DNA of 64,000 bases from Acanthosoma haemorrhoidale (Eukaryota; Arthropoda; Insecta; Hemiptera; Acanthosomatidae): assembly GCA_930367205.1 (NCBI GenBank), contig CAKNEZ010000002.1, forward strand, positions 1,708,343 to 1,772,342, given 5' to 3'. Below, piece by piece: positions 10,480 to 25,867 of the stretch (its first letter is position 1; each line of letters starts with the position of its first letter). A model generated the notes under the pieces. It saw only the letters and a list, made by a program, of their open reading frames with translations. It ran no database searches and was not told the origin of the DNA. A program made the position numbers and the translations under genes.

Positions 10480-13098
10480 AGATTGTTGTGGCCACCTCTT
10501 AATTATAAATAATTAAATGTTCCCCTCTTCTCGAATCATATTATACCTGTCTACGTTTCAATATTGGTTGTTAATAAAGATTATGACGTCAGTGAGTGTA
10601 GGGGGGGAGCTAGTGTGGTGGGGGCCCATCCCGACTTCTTCTAGCCACCTGGTGGCCCGGCTATATAAGCAGTGGGAGTAGACCGGATTGCCATAACGAA
10701 CCGGACCGTCACTTGGAGCACTACTCTCTATTCTCTCTCTGCACTGGCTTTGCAACTTTATTGAAACCGTGGTCTTCTCATTGAACTACTTCTGCATCTT
10801 TCTCTCCTTACCTCGCTATCTTTTAGTCCGGCGTTGTCAGACCAGACCCCAAATTTTCCTATTGGGAATCTCTGCCTTCGTCTGGCTAAAACTAGCATCT
10901 CCTTAGGAGAGACCTCTCCCTCGTGGACAATAGTTGCCCAGGCCCTACAAACTTACCTCGTAGCGTTTCCTACCAGTCTGCTTTTCTCCGGTTCACACTC
11001 GCATTTGGGATCCACACGGTTTTTGCCTACCCTTAGAAACCGAGTGTGAATTCGTGGTCATTCCGAGAGCACATAAACTACCTATAAACCTACCCTGTAC
11101 CTCTTCTCCGGAACATAGTGCTTTGTAGGGGCACACACGTTCTAAAGATCTTATAGAGTCAGATCTAAGTGAATTGAACCTGCCTGCCGATTAGGTTGGC
11201 AGCCAGGGTGAAAGACCACAGGTTCCCCAGATATATCTCTTATTGGGCGCTCGCCGGACGGCGGCTAAGAGGTTGTGGTGACCCTAGCCCACGGCGGGCG
11301 TCTCCTCCCCACCTTGGGGATCCTCAAATCCGATAACGCCCGACCAAGATGAAGATATACATATTTAGTCATATTGTAGAATATATAGCTCGTAAAATTC
11401 TATTTAAACCAAGTTATTCAAATGGCAAACAACATCTCTGGCTCAACACATTCATGCAAATATCCATAGTAAATTGAAGTAGCATGGCCTATAGATATAC
11501 TGTGGATGCCTCGTTATTATAACTCCAAAAACTGGCCAGCAATCACGCCTCGAGTCAGCTCATCTTCACCTATTAAACCTCCATTCAGTCCGTACTGCTA
11601 CTACATTGCATTAAGTTAGTCGCGGAGCCAGGGTTAGAGCTCTCTGCGAACACTGATTCAGTTTCGAATCATTATTGCCGCGTTTAAATTTCGGGAAATC
11701 CTAAAAATTTTTATGATCTATATTGGCAATTTTATTTTAGGATAGGAGGGGGCCGTTCTCATAGCGCAATTAAAAATATCTTTTTTAAATAACTTTAAAA
11801 ATTATCTAATATTGAAGTATTCAAATATCTTGTAACTATATAAATGCATTGTTGAAAAGAAAATCTCCTAGCGATACAAAAAAAAATTAAATTAATTTAG
11901 CGTTTTGCTGGCCTTGGAGAAACTACGCCCATATGATTAGCAGAATATTCCTCGTAAAGACGTAATTTAATACACTACTCATATATGAATCCACGTTTAT
12001 TGGCAATGCACGAAAAGAGCTGACTGTTGTTCCTCAATCCTACTCTATTATCAGATATTCCTTTGGATCGCTACATTACTTAACATATTCAAACACAAAT
12101 GCCTGCTTAAAACCCCCCTCCAGAATCCACAATACATTCTAACCGATAGGCCGCCTTAATTCGTTTAAGACTTTATGGAACATTCATGAGAAAAGCATTC
12201 CGAACCTCTACCCAAAGAGGATCGAAGATTAATTTAACAGTAGGGCTCAACAAGGTATCGGGTGGTTTGTTTATGGAAACCACCCTTTGCCTGTTGGGCG
12301 AAGCCTAAAAGGCAACGAGTCCACGGTTGTGCCTCCTGGGCGGACATGGAAACCAACCGATATTACAAAAAGACTTATTTTTGAAAAGTTTTACATTTTA
12401 TTTAAGTAAGGTGTAAGACTGTCTAAAACCTCAAAAAAATGTGCAACATATTGTTTCATTTTTTTATGAATCCTTTGAATTATATTCATTTTACGTACAT
12501 AACTTTGGTTTCTTTCAATGATAGTAAGTATTATAACAAAGTAAAGGCTGGATCAATCAGAGGAAGTGATATATCTTCCGAAAATACTTAAAGAACATTA
12601 ATATATTCAGTCCTCATTTGATATCTATACATTTGTTTTATTATTCATTAGTGATTTCTTCCTGGAATACATTTAATTTTTCTACCTAACGGGTCCTACA
12701 AATGTTGAGACGACTAAAGGCCCAATGTAATTGAAGTATAGTCAAAGGACCCATAGATTGTTGTTGGCAACAAAAAAAGTGAGGAATTTGGGTCAGCTTA
12801 AAATTGCCCTTCGCCAGTAAGGCTTTAGCTATACTAAAACTAAATACATCGTAATATGAGTTGGCTATCTTTTCAATTCACAATTGGCTACAGTACATTA
12901 CTAAGAAGTATGTTACTGTGGTTTTCATTGAGCAACAGCAACATTGATAAGCAATTATTTATTATAAGCAATTATCCATTGCACGCAAACGTTTTTTTTT
13001 GTCCCAGAGATCGATTACATCACCTACATTCGATAATTCACTAACTGAAACTAAAAATTCGCAATCAACAAAAAAAAAGTCTTCATTGATTCTTTATA
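10480..13098 (+). repeat. Repeat unit 5
   Basis: Full 2,619-bp unit. TATATAAG at 10662-10669, G7 run. A substitution and a 1-bp insertion near 11459-11470 (CATAGTAAATTG instead of CATAGAAATTG) break the 89-codon ORF present in most other units. Confidence 0.95.
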
Positions 13099-15717
13099 AG
13101 ATTGTTGTGGCCACCTCTTAATTATAAATAATTAAATGTTCCCCTCTTCTCGAATCATATTATACCTGTCTATGTTTCAATATTGGTTGTTAATAAAGAT
13201 TATGACGTCAGTGAGTGTAGGGGGGGGAGCTAGTGTGGTGGGGGCCCATCCCGACTTCTTCTAGCCACCTGGTGGCCCGGCTATATAAGCAGTGGGAGTA
13301 GACCGGATTGCCATAACGAACCGGACCGTCACTTGGAACACTACTCTCTATTCTCTCTCTGCACTGGCTTTGCAACTTTATTGAAACCGTGGTCTTCTCA
13401 TTGAACTACTTCTGCATCTTTCTCTCCTTACCTCGCTATCTTTTAGTCCGGCGTTGTCAGACCAGACCCCAAATTTTCCTATTGGGAATCTCTGCCTTCG
13501 TCTGGCTAAAACTAGCATCTCCTTAGGAGAGACCTCTCCCTCGTGGACAATAGTTGCCCAGGCCCTACAAACTTACCTCGTAGCGTTTCCTACCAGTCTG
13601 CTTTTCTCCGGTTCACACTCGCATTTGGGATCCACACGGTTTTTGCCTACCCTTAGAAACCGAGTGTGAATTCGTGGTCATTCCGAGAGCACATAAACTA
13701 CCTATAAACCTACCCTGTACCTCTTCTCCGGAACATAGTGCTTTGTAGGGGCACACACGTTCTAAAGATCTTATAGAGTCAGATCTAAGTGAATTGAACC
13801 TGCCTGCCGATTAGGTTGGCAGCCAGGGTGAAAGACCACAGGTTCCCCAGATTTATCTCTTATTGGGCGCTCGCCGGACGGCGGCTAAGAGGTTGTGGTG
13901 ACCCTAGCCCACGGCGGGCGTCTCCTCCCCACCTTGGGGATCCTCAAATCCGATAACGCCCGACCAAGATGAAGATATACATATTTAGTCATATTGTAGA
14001 ATATATAGCTCGTAAAATTCTATTTAAACCAAGTTATTCAAATGGCAAACAACATCTCTGGCTCAACACATTCATGCAATTATCCATAGAAATTGAAGTA
14101 GCATGGCCTATAGATATACTGTGGATGCCTCGTTATTATAACTCCAAAAACTGGCCAGCAATCACGCCTCGAGTCAGCTCATCATCACCTATTAAACCTC
14201 CATTCAGTCCGTACTGCTACTACATTGCATTAAGTTAGTCGCGGAGCCAGGGTTAGAGCTCTCTGCGAACACTGATTCAGTTTCGAATCATTATTGCCGC
14301 GTTTAAATTTCGGGAAATCCTAAAAATTTTTATGATCTATATTGGCAATTTTATTTTAGGATAGGAGGGGGCCGTTCTCATAGCGCAATTAAAAATATCT
14401 TTTTTAAATAACTTTAAAAATTATCTAATATTGAAGTATTCAAATATCTTGTAACTATATAAATGCATTGTTGAAAAGAAAATCTCCTAGCGATACAAAA
14501 AAAAATTAAATTAATTTAGCGTTTTGCTGGCCTTGGAGAAACTACGCCCATATGATTAGCAGAATATTCCTCGTAAAGACGTAATTTAATACACTACTCA
14601 TATATGAATCCACGTTTATTGGCAATGCACGAAAAGAGCTGACTGTTGTTCCTCAATCCTACTCTATTATCAGATATTCCTTTGGATCGCTACATTACTT
14701 AACATATTCAAACACAAATGCCTGCTTAAAACCCCCCTCCAGAATCCACAATACATTCTAACCGATAGGCCGCCTTAATTCGTTTAAGACTTTATGGAAC
14801 ATCCATGAGAAAAGCATTCCGAACCTCTACCCAAAGAGGATCGAAGATTAATTTAACAGTAGGGCTCAACAAGGTATCGGGTGGTTTGTTTATGGAAACC
14901 ACCCTTTGCCTGTTGGGCGAAGCCTAAAAGGCAACGAGTCCACGGTTGTGCCTCCTGGGCGGACATGGAAACCAACCGATATTACAAAAAGACTTATTTT
15001 TGAAAAGTTTTACATTTTATTTAAGTAAGGTGTAAGACTGTCTAAAACCTCAAAAAAATGTGCAACATATTGTTTCATTTTTTTATGAATCCTTTGAATT
15101 ATATTCATTTTACGTACATAACTTTGGTTTCTTTCAATGATAGTAAGTATTATAACAAAGTAAAGGCTGGATCAATCAGAGGAAGTGATATATCTTCCGA
15201 AAATACTTAAAGAACATTAATATATTCAGTCCTCATTTGATATCTATACATTTGTTTTATTATTCATTAGTGATTTCTTCCTGGAATACATTTAATTTTT
15301 CTACCTAACGGGTCCTACAAATGTTGAGACGACTAAAGGCCCAATGTAATTGAAGTATAGTCAAAGGACCCATAGATTGTTGTTGGCAACAAAAAAAGTG
15401 AGGAATTTGGTTCAGCTTAAAATTGCCCTTCGCCAGTAAGGCTTTAGCTATACTAAAACTAAATACATCGCAATATGAGTTGGCTATCTTTTCAATTCAC
15501 AATTGGCTACAGTACATTACTAAGAAGTATGTTACTGTGGTTTTCATTGAGCAACAGCAACATTGATAAGCAATTATTTATTATAAGCAATTATCCATTG
15601 CACGCAAACGTTTTTTTTTGTCCCAGAGATCGATTACATCACCTACATTCGATAATTCACTAACTGAAACTAAAAATTCGCAATCAACAAAAAAAAAGTC
15701 TTCATTGATTCTTTATA
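13099..15717 (+). repeat. Repeat unit 6
   Basis: Full 2,619-bp unit. TATATAAG at 13282-13289, G8 run. From about 13,353 onward it matches unit 11 at a lag of 12,769 bp, including GGTTCAGC and CATCGCAATATG near its end. The left edge of the higher-order duplication therefore falls in or near this unit. Confidence 0.95.
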
Positions 15718-18337
15718 AGATTGTTGTGGCCACCTCTTAATTATAAATAATTAAATGTTCCCCTCTTCTCGAATCATATTATACCTGTCTATATTTCAAT
15801 ATTGGTTGTTAATAAAGATTATGACGTCAGTGAGTGTAGGGGGGGGGAGATAGTGTGGTGGGGGCCCATCCCGACTTCTTCTAGCCACCTGGTGGCCCGG
15901 CTATATAAGCAGTGGGAGTAGACCGGATTGCCATAACGAACCGGACCGTCACTTGGAACACTACTCTCTATTCTCTCTCTGCACTGGCTTTGCAACTTTA
16001 TTGAAACCGTGGTCTTCTCATTGAACTACTTCTGCATCTTTCTCTCCTTACCTCGCTATCTTTTAGTCCGGCGTTGTCAGACCAGACCCCAAATTTTCCT
16101 ATTGGGAATCTCTGCCTTCGTCTGGCTAAAACTAGCATCTCCTTAGGAGAGACCTCTCCCTCGTGGACAATAGTTGCCCAGGCCCTACAAACTTACCTCG
16201 TAGCGTTTCCTACCAGTCTGCTTTTCTCCGGTTCACACTCGCATTTGGGATCCACACGGTTTTTGCCTACCCTTAGAAACCGAGTGTGAATTCGTGGTCA
16301 TTCCGAGAGCACATAAACTACCTATAAACCTACCCTGTACCTCTTCTCCGGAACATAGTGATTTGTAGGGGCACACACGTTCTAAAGATCTTATAGAGTC
16401 AGATCTAAGTGAATTGAACCTGCCTGCCGATTAGGTTGGCAGCCAGGGTGAAAGACCACATGTTCCGCAGATTTATCTCTTATTGGGCGCTCGCCGGACG
16501 GCGGCTAAGAGGTTGTGGTGACCCTAGCCCACGGCGGGCGTCTCCTCCCCACCTTGGGGATCCTCAAATCCGATAACGCCCGACCAAGATGAAGATATAC
16601 ATATTTAGTCATATTGTAGAATATATAGCTCGTAAAATTCTATTTAAACCAAGTTATTCAAATGGCAAACAACATCTCTGGCTCAACACATTCATGCAAT
16701 TATCCATAGAAATTGAAGTAGCATGGCCTATAGATATACTGTGGATGCCTCGTTATTATAACTCCAAAAACTGGCCAGCAATCACGCCTCGAGTCAGCTC
16801 ATCATCACCTATTAAACCTCCATTCAGTCCGTACTGCTACTACATTGCATTAAGTTAGTCGCGGAGCCAGGGTTAGAGCTCTCTGCGAACACTGATTCAG
16901 TTTCGAATTATTATTGCCGCGTTTAAATTTCGGGAAATCCTAAAAATTTTTATGATCTATATTGGCAATTTTATTTTAGGATAGGAGGGGGCCGTTCTCA
17001 TAGCGCAATTAAAAATATCTTTTTTAAATAACTTTAAAAATTATCTAATATTGAAGTATTCAAATATCTTGTAAATATATAAATGCATTGTTGAAAAGAA
17101 AATCTCCTAGCGATACAAAAAAAAATTAAATTAATTTAGCGTTTTGCTGGCCTTGGAGAAACTACGCCCATATGATTAGCAGAATATTCCTCGTAAAGAC
17201 GTAATTTAATACACTACTCATATATGAATCCACGTTTATTGGCAATGCACGAAAAGAGCTGACTGTTGTTCCTCAATCCTACTCTATTATCAGATATTCC
17301 TTTGGATCGCTACATTACTTAACATATTCAAACACAAATGCCTGCTTAAAACCCCCCTCCAGAATCCACAATACATTCTAACCGATAGGCCGCCTTAATT
17401 CGTTTAAGACTTTAAGGAACATCCATGAGAAAAGCATTCCGAACCTCTACCCAAAGAGGATCGAAGATTAATTTAACAGTAGGGCTCAACAAGGTATCGG
17501 GTGGTTTGTTTATGGAAACCACCCTTTGCCTGTTGGGCGAAGCCTAAAAGGCAACGAGTCCACGGTTGTGCCTCCTGGGCGGACATGGAAACCAACCGAT
17601 ATTACAAAAAGACTTATTTTTGAAAAGTTTTAAATTTTATTTAAGTAAGGTGTAAGACTGTCTAAAACCTCAAAAAAATGTGCAACATATTGTTTCATTT
17701 TTTTATGAATCCTTTGAATTATATTCATTTTACGTACATAACTTTGGTTTCTTTCAATGATAGTAAGTATTATAACAAAGTAAAGGCTGGATCAATCAGA
17801 GGAAGTGATATATCTTCCGAAAATACTTAAAGAACATTAATATATTCAGTCCTCATTTGATATCTATACATTTGATTTTTTATTCATTAGTGATTTCTTC
17901 CTGGAACACATTTAATTTTTCTACCTAACGGGTCCTACAAATGTTGAGACGACTAAAGGCCCAATGTAATTGAAGTATAGTCAAAGGACCCATAGATTGT
18001 TGTTGGCAACAAAAAAAGTGAGGAATTTGGGTCAGCTTAAAATTGCCCTTCGCCAGTAAGGCTTTAGCTATACTAAAACTAAATACATCGTAATATGAGT
18101 TGGCTATCTTTTCAATTCACAATTGGCTACAGTACATTACTAAGAAGTATGTTACTGTGGTTTTCATTGAGCAACAGCAACATTGATAAGCAATTATTTA
18201 TTATAAGCAATTATCCATTGCACGCAAACGTTTTTTTTTGTCCCAGAGATCGATTACATCACCTACATTCGATAATTCACTAACTGAAACTAAAAATTCG
18301 CAATCAACAAAAAAAAAGTCTTCATTGATTCTTTATA
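15718..18337 (+). repeat. Repeat unit 7
   Basis: Full 2,620-bp unit. TATATAAG at 15902-15909, G9 run followed by AGATAG instead of AGCTAG. Private markers (CATGTTCCGCAG, TTTAAGGAAC, TTTGATTTTT) recur only in unit 12. Confidence 0.95.
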
Positions 18338-20957
18338 AGATTGTTGTGGCCACCTCTTAATTATGAATAATTAAATGTTCCCCTCTTCTCGAATCATATT
18401 ATACCTGTCTATGTTTCAATATTGGTTGTTAATAAAGATTATGACGTCAGTGAGTGTAGGGGGGGGGGAGCTAGTGTGGTGGGGGCCCATCCCAACTTCT
18501 TCTAGCCACCTGGTGGCCCGGCTATATAAGCAGTGGGAGTAGACCGGATTGCCATAACGAACCGGACCGTCACTTGGAACACTACTCTCTATTCTCTCTC
18601 TGCACTGGCTTTGCAACTTTATTGAAACCGTGGTCTTCTCATTGAACTACTTCTGCATCTTTCTCTCCTTACCTCGCTATCTTTTAGTCCAGCGTTGTCA
18701 GACCAGACCCCAAATTTTCCTATTGGGAATTTCTGCCTTCGTCTGGCTAAAACTAGCATCTCCTTAGGAGAGACCTCTCCCTCGTGGACAATAGTTGCCC
18801 AGGCCCTACAAACTTACCTCGTAGCGTTTCCTACCAGTCTGCTTTTCTCCGGTTCACACTCGCATTTGGGATCCACACGGTTTTTGCCTACCCTTAGAAA
18901 CCGAGTGTGAATTCGTGGTCATTCCGAGAGCACATAAACTACCTATAAACCTACCCTGTACCTCTTCTCCGGAACATAGTGCTTTGTAGGGGCACACACG
19001 TTCTAAAGATCTTATAGAGTCAGATCTAAGTGAATTGAACCTGCCTGCCGATTAGGTTGGCAGCCAGGGTGAAAGACCACAGGTTCCCCAGATTTATCTC
19101 TTATTGGGCGCTCGCCGGACGGCGGCTAAGAGGTTGTGGTGACCCTAGCCCACGGCGGGCGTCTCCTCCCCACCTTGGGGATCCACAAATCCGATAACGC
19201 CCGACCAAGATGAAGATATACATATTTAGTCATATTGTAGAATATATAGCTCGTAAAATTCTATTTAAACCAAGTTATTCAAATGGCAAACAACATCTCT
19301 GGCTCAACACATTCATGCAATTATCCATAGAAATTGAAGTAGCATGGCCTATAGATATACTGTGGATGCCTCGTTATTATAACTCCAAAAACTGGCCAGC
19401 AATCACGCCTCGAGTCAGCTCATCATCACCTATTAAACCTCCATTCAGTCCGTACTGCTACTACATTGCATTAAGTTAGTCGCGGAGCCAGGGTTAGAGC
19501 TCTCTGCGAACACTGATTCAGTTTCGAATCATTATTGCCGCGTTTAAATTTCGGCAATCCTAAAAATTTTTATGATCTATATTGGCAATTTTATTTTAGG
19601 ATAGGAGGGGGCCGTTCTCATAGCGCAATTAAAAATATCTTTTTTAAATAACTTTAAAAATTATCTAATATTGAAGTATTCAAATATCTTGTAACTATAT
19701 AAATGCATTGTTGAAAAGAAAATCTCCTAGCGATACAAAAAAAAATTAAATTAATTTAGCGTTTTGCTGGCCTTGGAGAAACTACGCCCATATGATTAGC
19801 AGAATATTCCTCGTAAAGACGTAATTTAATACACTACTCATATATGAATCCACGTTTATTGGCAATGCACGAAAAGAGCTGACTGTTGTTCCTCAATCCT
19901 ACTCTATTATCAGATATTCCTTTGGATCGCTACATTACTTAACATATTCAAACACAAATGCCTGCTTAAAACCCCCCTCCAGAATCCACAATACATTCTA
20001 ACCGATAGGCCGCCTTAATTCGTTTAAGACTTTATGGAACATCCATGAGAAAAGCATTCCGAACCTCTACCCAAAGAGGATCGAAGATTAATTTAACAGT
20101 AGGGCTCAACAAGGTATCGGGTGGTTTGTTTATGGAAACCACCCTTTGCCTGTTGGGCGAAGCCTAAAAGGCAACGAGTCCACGGTTGTGCCTCCTGGGC
20201 GGACATGGAAACCAACCGATATTACAAAAAGACTTATTTTTGAAAAGTTTTACATTTTATTTAAGTAAGGTGTAAGACTGTCTAAAACCTCAAAAAAATG
20301 TGCAACATATTGTTTCATTTTTTTATGAATCCTTTGAATTATATTCATTTTACGTACATAACTTTGGTTTCTTTCAATGATAGTAAGTATTATAACAAAG
20401 TAAAGGCTGGATCAATCAGAGGAAGTGATATATCTTCCGAAAATACTTAAAGAACATTAATATATTCAGTCCTCATTTGATATCTATACATTTGTTTTAT
20501 TATTCATTAGTGATTTCTTCCTGGAATACATTTAATTTTTCTACCTAACGGGTCCTACAAATGTTGAGACGACTAAAGGCCCAATGTAATTGAAGTATAG
20601 TCAAAGGACCCATAGATTGTTGTTGGCAACAAAAAAAGTGAGGAATTTGGTTCAGCTTAAAATTGCCCTTCGCCAGTAAGGCTTTAGCTATACTAAAACT
20701 AAATACATCGCAATATGAGTTGGCTATCTTTTCAATTCACAATTGGCTACAGTACATTACTAAGAAGTATGTTACTGTGGTTTTCATTGAGCAACAGCAA
20801 CATTGATAAGCAATTATTTATTATAAGCAATTATCCATTGCACGCAAACGTTTTTTTTTGTCCCAGAGATCGATTACATCACCTACATTCGATAATTCAC
20901 TAACTGAAACTAAAAATTCGCAATCAACAAAAAAAAAGTCTTCATTGATTCTTTATA
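18338..20957 (+). repeat. Repeat unit 8
   Basis: Full 2,620-bp unit. TATATAAG at 18523-18530, G10 run. Markers ATTATGAATAATT, CATCCCAACTT and TTTCGGCAATCC recur only in unit 13. Confidence 0.95.
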
Positions 20958-23247
20958 AGATTGTTGTGGCCACCTCTTAATTATAAATAATTAAATGTTC
21001 CCCTCTTCTCGAATCATATTATACCTGTCTATATTTCAATATTGGTTGTTAATAAAGATTATGACGTCAGTGAGTGTAGGGGGGGGGAGATAGTGTGGTG
21101 GGGGCCCATCCCGACTTCTTCTAGCCACCTGGTGGCCCGGCTATATAAGCAGTGGGAGTAGACCGGATTGCCATAACGAACCGGACCGTCACTTGGAACA
21201 CTACTCTCTATTCTCTCTCTGCACTGGCTTTGCAACTTTATTGAAACCGTGGTCTTCTCATTGAACTACTTCTGCATCTTTCTCTCCTTACCTCGCTATC
21301 TTTTAGTCCGGCGTTGTCAGACCAGACCCCAAATTTTCCTATTGGGAATCTCTGCCTTCGTCTGGCTAAAACTAGCATCTCCTTAGGAGAGACCTCTCCC
21401 TCGTGGACAATAGTTGCCCAGGCCCTACAAACTTACCTCGTAGCGTTTCCTACCAGTCTGCTTTTCTCCGGTTCACACTCGCATTTGGGATCCACACGGT
21501 TTTTGCCTACCCTTAGAAACCGAGTGTGAATTCGTGGTCATTCCGAGAGCACATAAACTACCTATAAACCTACCCTGTACCTCTTCTCCGGAACACACAT
21601 TCATGCAATTATCCATAGAAATTGAAGTAGCATGGCCTATAGATATACTGTGGATGCCTCGTTATTATAACTCCAAAAACTGGCCAGCAATCACGCCTCG
21701 AGTCAGCTCATCATCACCTATTAAACCTCCATTCAGTCCGTACTGCTACTACATTGCATTAAGCTAGTCGCGGAGCCAGGGTTAGAGCTCTCTGCGAACA
21801 CTGATTCAGTTTCGAATCATTATTGCCGCGTTTAAATTTCGGGAAATCCTAAAAATTTTTATGATCTATATTGGCAATTTTATTTTAGGATAGGAGGGGG
21901 CCGTTCTCATAGCGCAATTAAAAATATCTTTTTTAAATAACTTTAAAAATTATCTAATATTGATGTATTCAAATATCTTGTAACTATATAAATGCATTGT
22001 TGAAAAGAAAATCTCCTAGCAATACAAAAAAAAAATTAAATTAATTTAGCGTTTTGCTGGCCTTGGAGAAACTACGCCCATATGATTAGCAGAATATTCC
22101 TCGTAAAGACGTAATTTAATACACTACTTATATATGAATCCACGTTTATTGGCAATGCACGAAAAGAGCTGACTGTTGTTCCTCAATCCTACTCTATTAT
22201 CAGATATTCCTTTGGATCGCTACATTACTTAACATATTCAAACACAAATGCCTGCTTAAAACCCCCCTCCAGAATCCACAATACATTCTAACCGATAGGC
22301 CGCCTTAATTCGTTTAAGACTTTATGGAACATCCATGAGAAAAGCATTCCGAACCTCTACCCAAAGAGGATCGAAGATTAATTTAACAGTAGGGCTCAAC
22401 AAGGTATCGGGTGGTTTGTTTATGGAAACCACCCTTTGCCTGTTGGGCGAAGCCTGAAAGGCAACGAGTCCACGGTTGTGCCTCCTGGGCGGACATGGAA
22501 ACCAACCGATATTACAAAAAGACTTATTTTTGAAAAGTTTTACATTTTATTTAAGTAAGGTGTAAGACTGTCTAAAACCTCAAAAAAATGTGCAACATAT
22601 TGTTTCATTTTTTTATGAATCCTTTGAATTATATTCATTTTACGTACATAACTTTGGTTTCTTTCAATGATAGTAAGTATTATAACAAAGTAAAGGCTGG
22701 ATCAATCAGAAGAAGTGATATATCTTCCGAAAATACTTAAAGAACATTAATATATTCAGTCCTCATTTGATATCTATACATTTGTTTTATTATTCATTAG
22801 TGATTTCTTCCTGGAATACATTTAATTTTTCTACCTAACGGGTCCTACAAATGTTGAGACGACTAAAGGCCCAATGTAATTGAAGTATAGTCAAAGGACC
22901 CATAGATTGTTGTTGGCAACAAAAAAAGTGAGGAATTTGGGTCAGCTTAAAATTGCCCTTCGCCAGTAAGGCTTTAGCTATACTAAAACTAAATACATCG
23001 TAATATGAGTTGGCTATCTTTTCAATTCACAATTGGCTACAGTACATTACTAAGAAGTATGTTACTGTGGTTTTCATTGAGCAACAGCAACATTGATAAG
23101 CAATTATTTATTATAAGCAATTATCCATTGCACGCAAACGTTTTTTTTTGTCCCAGAGATCGATTACATCACCTACATTCGATAATTCACTAACTGAAAC
23201 TAAAAATTCGCAATCAACAAAAAAAAAGTCTTCATTGATTCTTTATA
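20958..23247 (+). repeat. Repeat unit 9, with ~330-bp deletion
   Basis: Short 2,290-bp unit. TATATAAG at 21142-21149, G9 then AGATAG. It lacks the segment equivalent to about 639-969 of unit 1; the junction is at 21595/21596. The GC-rich hairpin block and the start of the 89-codon ORF are lost. Unit 14 carries the same junction. Confidence 0.95.
21591..21600 (+). other. Deletion junction in unit 9
   Basis: CCGGAACA is joined directly to CACATTCATG, removing about 330 bp relative to other units, with about 1 nt of shared sequence at the breakpoint. The identical junction is at 34364/34365 in unit 14. Confidence 0.9.
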
Positions 23248-25867
23248 AGATTGTTGTGGCCACCTCTTAATTATAAATAATTAAATGTTCCCCTCTTCTC
23301 GAATCATATTATACCTGTCTATGTTTCAATATTGGTTGTTAATAAAGATTATGACGTCAGTGAGTGTAGGGGGGGGAGCTAGTGTGGTGGGGGCCCATCC
23401 CGACTTCTTCTAGCCACCTGGTGGCCCGGCTATATAAGCAGTGGGAGTAGACCGGATTGCCATAACGAACCGGACCGTCACTTGGAACACTACTCTCTAT
23501 TCTCTCTCTGCACTGGCTTTGCAACTTTATTGAAACCGTGGTCTTCTCATTGAACTACTTCTGCATCTTTCTCTCCTTACCTCGCTATCTTTTAGTCCGG
23601 CGTTGTCAGACCAGACCCCAAATTTTCCTATTGGGAATCTCTGCCTTCGTCTGGCTAGAACTAGCATCTCCTTAGGAGAGACCTCTCCCTCGTGGACAAT
23701 AGTTGCCCAGGCCCTACAAACTTACCTCGTAGCGTTTCCTACCAGTCTGCTTTTCTCCGGTTCACACTCGCATTTGGGATCCACACGGTTTTTGCCTACC
23801 CTTAGAAACCGAGTGTGAATTCGTGGTCATTCCGAGAGCACATAAACTACCTATAAACCTACCCTGTACCTCTTCTCCGGAACATAGTGCTTTGTATGGG
23901 CACACACGTTCTAAAGATCTTATAGAGTCAGATCTAAGTGAATTGAACCTGCCTGCCGATTAGGTTGGCAGCCAGGGTGAAAGACCACAGGTTCCCCAGA
24001 TTTATCTCTTATTGGGCGCTCGCCGGACGGCGGCTAAGAGGTTGTGGTGACCCTAGCCCACGGCGGGCGTCTCCTCCCCACCTTGGGGATCCTCAAATCC
24101 GATAACGCCCGACCAAGATGAAGATATACATATTTAGTCATATTGTAGAATATATAGCTCGTAAAATTCTATTTAAACCAAGTTATTCAAATGGCAAACA
24201 ACATCTCTGGCTCAACACATTCATGCAATTATCCATAGAAATTGAAGTAGCATGGCCTATAGATATACTGTGGATTCCTCGTTATTATAACTCCAAAAAC
24301 TGGCCAGCAATCACGCCTCGATTCAGCTCATCATCACCTATTAAACCTCCATTCAGTCCGTACTGCTACTACATTGCATTAAGCTAGTCGCGGAGCCAGG
24401 GTTAGAGCTCTCTGCGAACACTGATTCAGTTTCGAATCATTATTGCCGCGTTTAAATTTCGGGAAATCCAAAAAATTTTTATGATCTATATTGGCAATTT
24501 TATTTTAGGATAGGAGGGGGCCGTTCTCATAGCGCAATTAAAAATATCTTTTTTAAATAACTTTAAAAATTATCTAATATTAAAGTATTCAAATATCTTG
24601 TAACTATATAAATGCATTGTTGAAAAGAAAATCTCCTAGCAATACAAAAAAAAAATTAAATTAATTTAGCGTTTTGCTGGCCTTGGAGAAACTACGCCCA
24701 TATGATTAGCAGAATATTCCTCGTGAAGACGTAATTTAATACACTACTCATATATGAATCCACGTTTATTGGCAATGCACGAAAAGAGCTGACTGTTGTT
24801 CCTCAATCCTACTCTATTATCAGATATTCCTTTGGATCGCTACATTACTTAACATATTCAAACACAAATGCCTGCTTAAAACCCCCCTCCAGAATCCACA
24901 ATACATTCTAACCGATAGGCCGCCTTAATTCGTTTAAGACTTTATGGAACATCCATGAGAAAAGCATTCCGAACCTCTACCCAAAGAGGATCGAAGATTA
25001 ATTTAACAGTAGGGCTCAACAAGGTATCGGGTGGTTTGTTTATGGAAACCACCCTTTGCCTGTTGGGCGAAGCCTAAAAGGCAACGAGTCCACGGTTGTG
25101 CCTCCTGGGCGGACATGGAAACCAACCGATATTACAAAAAGACTTATTTTTGAAAAGTTTTACATTTTATTTAAGTAAGGTGTAAGACTGTCTAAAACCT
25201 CAAAAAAATGTGCAACATATTGTTTCATTTTTTTATGAATCCTTTGAATTATATTCATTTTACGTACATAACTTTGGTTTCTTTCAATGATAGTAAGTAT
25301 TATAACAAAGTAAAGGCTGGATCAATCAGAAGAAGTGATATATCTTCCGAAAATACTTAAAGAACATTAATATATTCAGTCCTCATTTGATACCTATACA
25401 TTTGTTTTATTATTCATTAGTGATTTCTTCCTGGAATACATTTAATTTTTCTACCTAACGGGTCCTACAAATGTTGAGACGACTAAAGGCCCAATGTAAT
25501 TGAAGTATAGTCAAAGGACCCATAGATTGTTGTTGGCAACAAAAAAAGTGAGGAATTTGGGTCAGCTTAAAATTGCCCTTCGCCAGTAAGGCTTTAGCTA
25601 TACTAAAACTAAATACATCGTAATATGAGTTGGCTATCTTTTCAATTCACAATTGGCTACAGTACATTACTAAGAAGTATGTTACTGTGGTTTTCATTGA
25701 GCAACAGCAACATTGATAAGCAATTATTTATTATAAGCAATTATCCATTGCACGCAAACGTTTTTTTTTGTCCCAGAGATCGATTACATCACCTACATTC
25801 GATAATTCACTAACTGAAACTAAAAATTCGCAATCAACAAAAAAAAAGTCTTCATTGATTCTTTATA
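23248..25867 (+). repeat. Repeat unit 10
   Basis: Full 2,620-bp unit. TATATAAG at 23431-23438, G8 run. Markers TTTGTATGGGC, GGATTCCTCG, CGTGAAGACG and GATACCTATAC recur only in unit 15. Confidence 0.95.

Noticed and set aside
10558..10755. Minus-strand 65-codon ORF over the promoter block (also seen in other units)
   Set aside because: It starts at TTG, lies antisense to the promoter, and is open only when the G run has a suitable length.
21534..21767. 77-codon ORF created at the deletion junction in units 9 and 14
   Set aside because: GTG start, and it exists only because the deletion fuses two non-coding segments.
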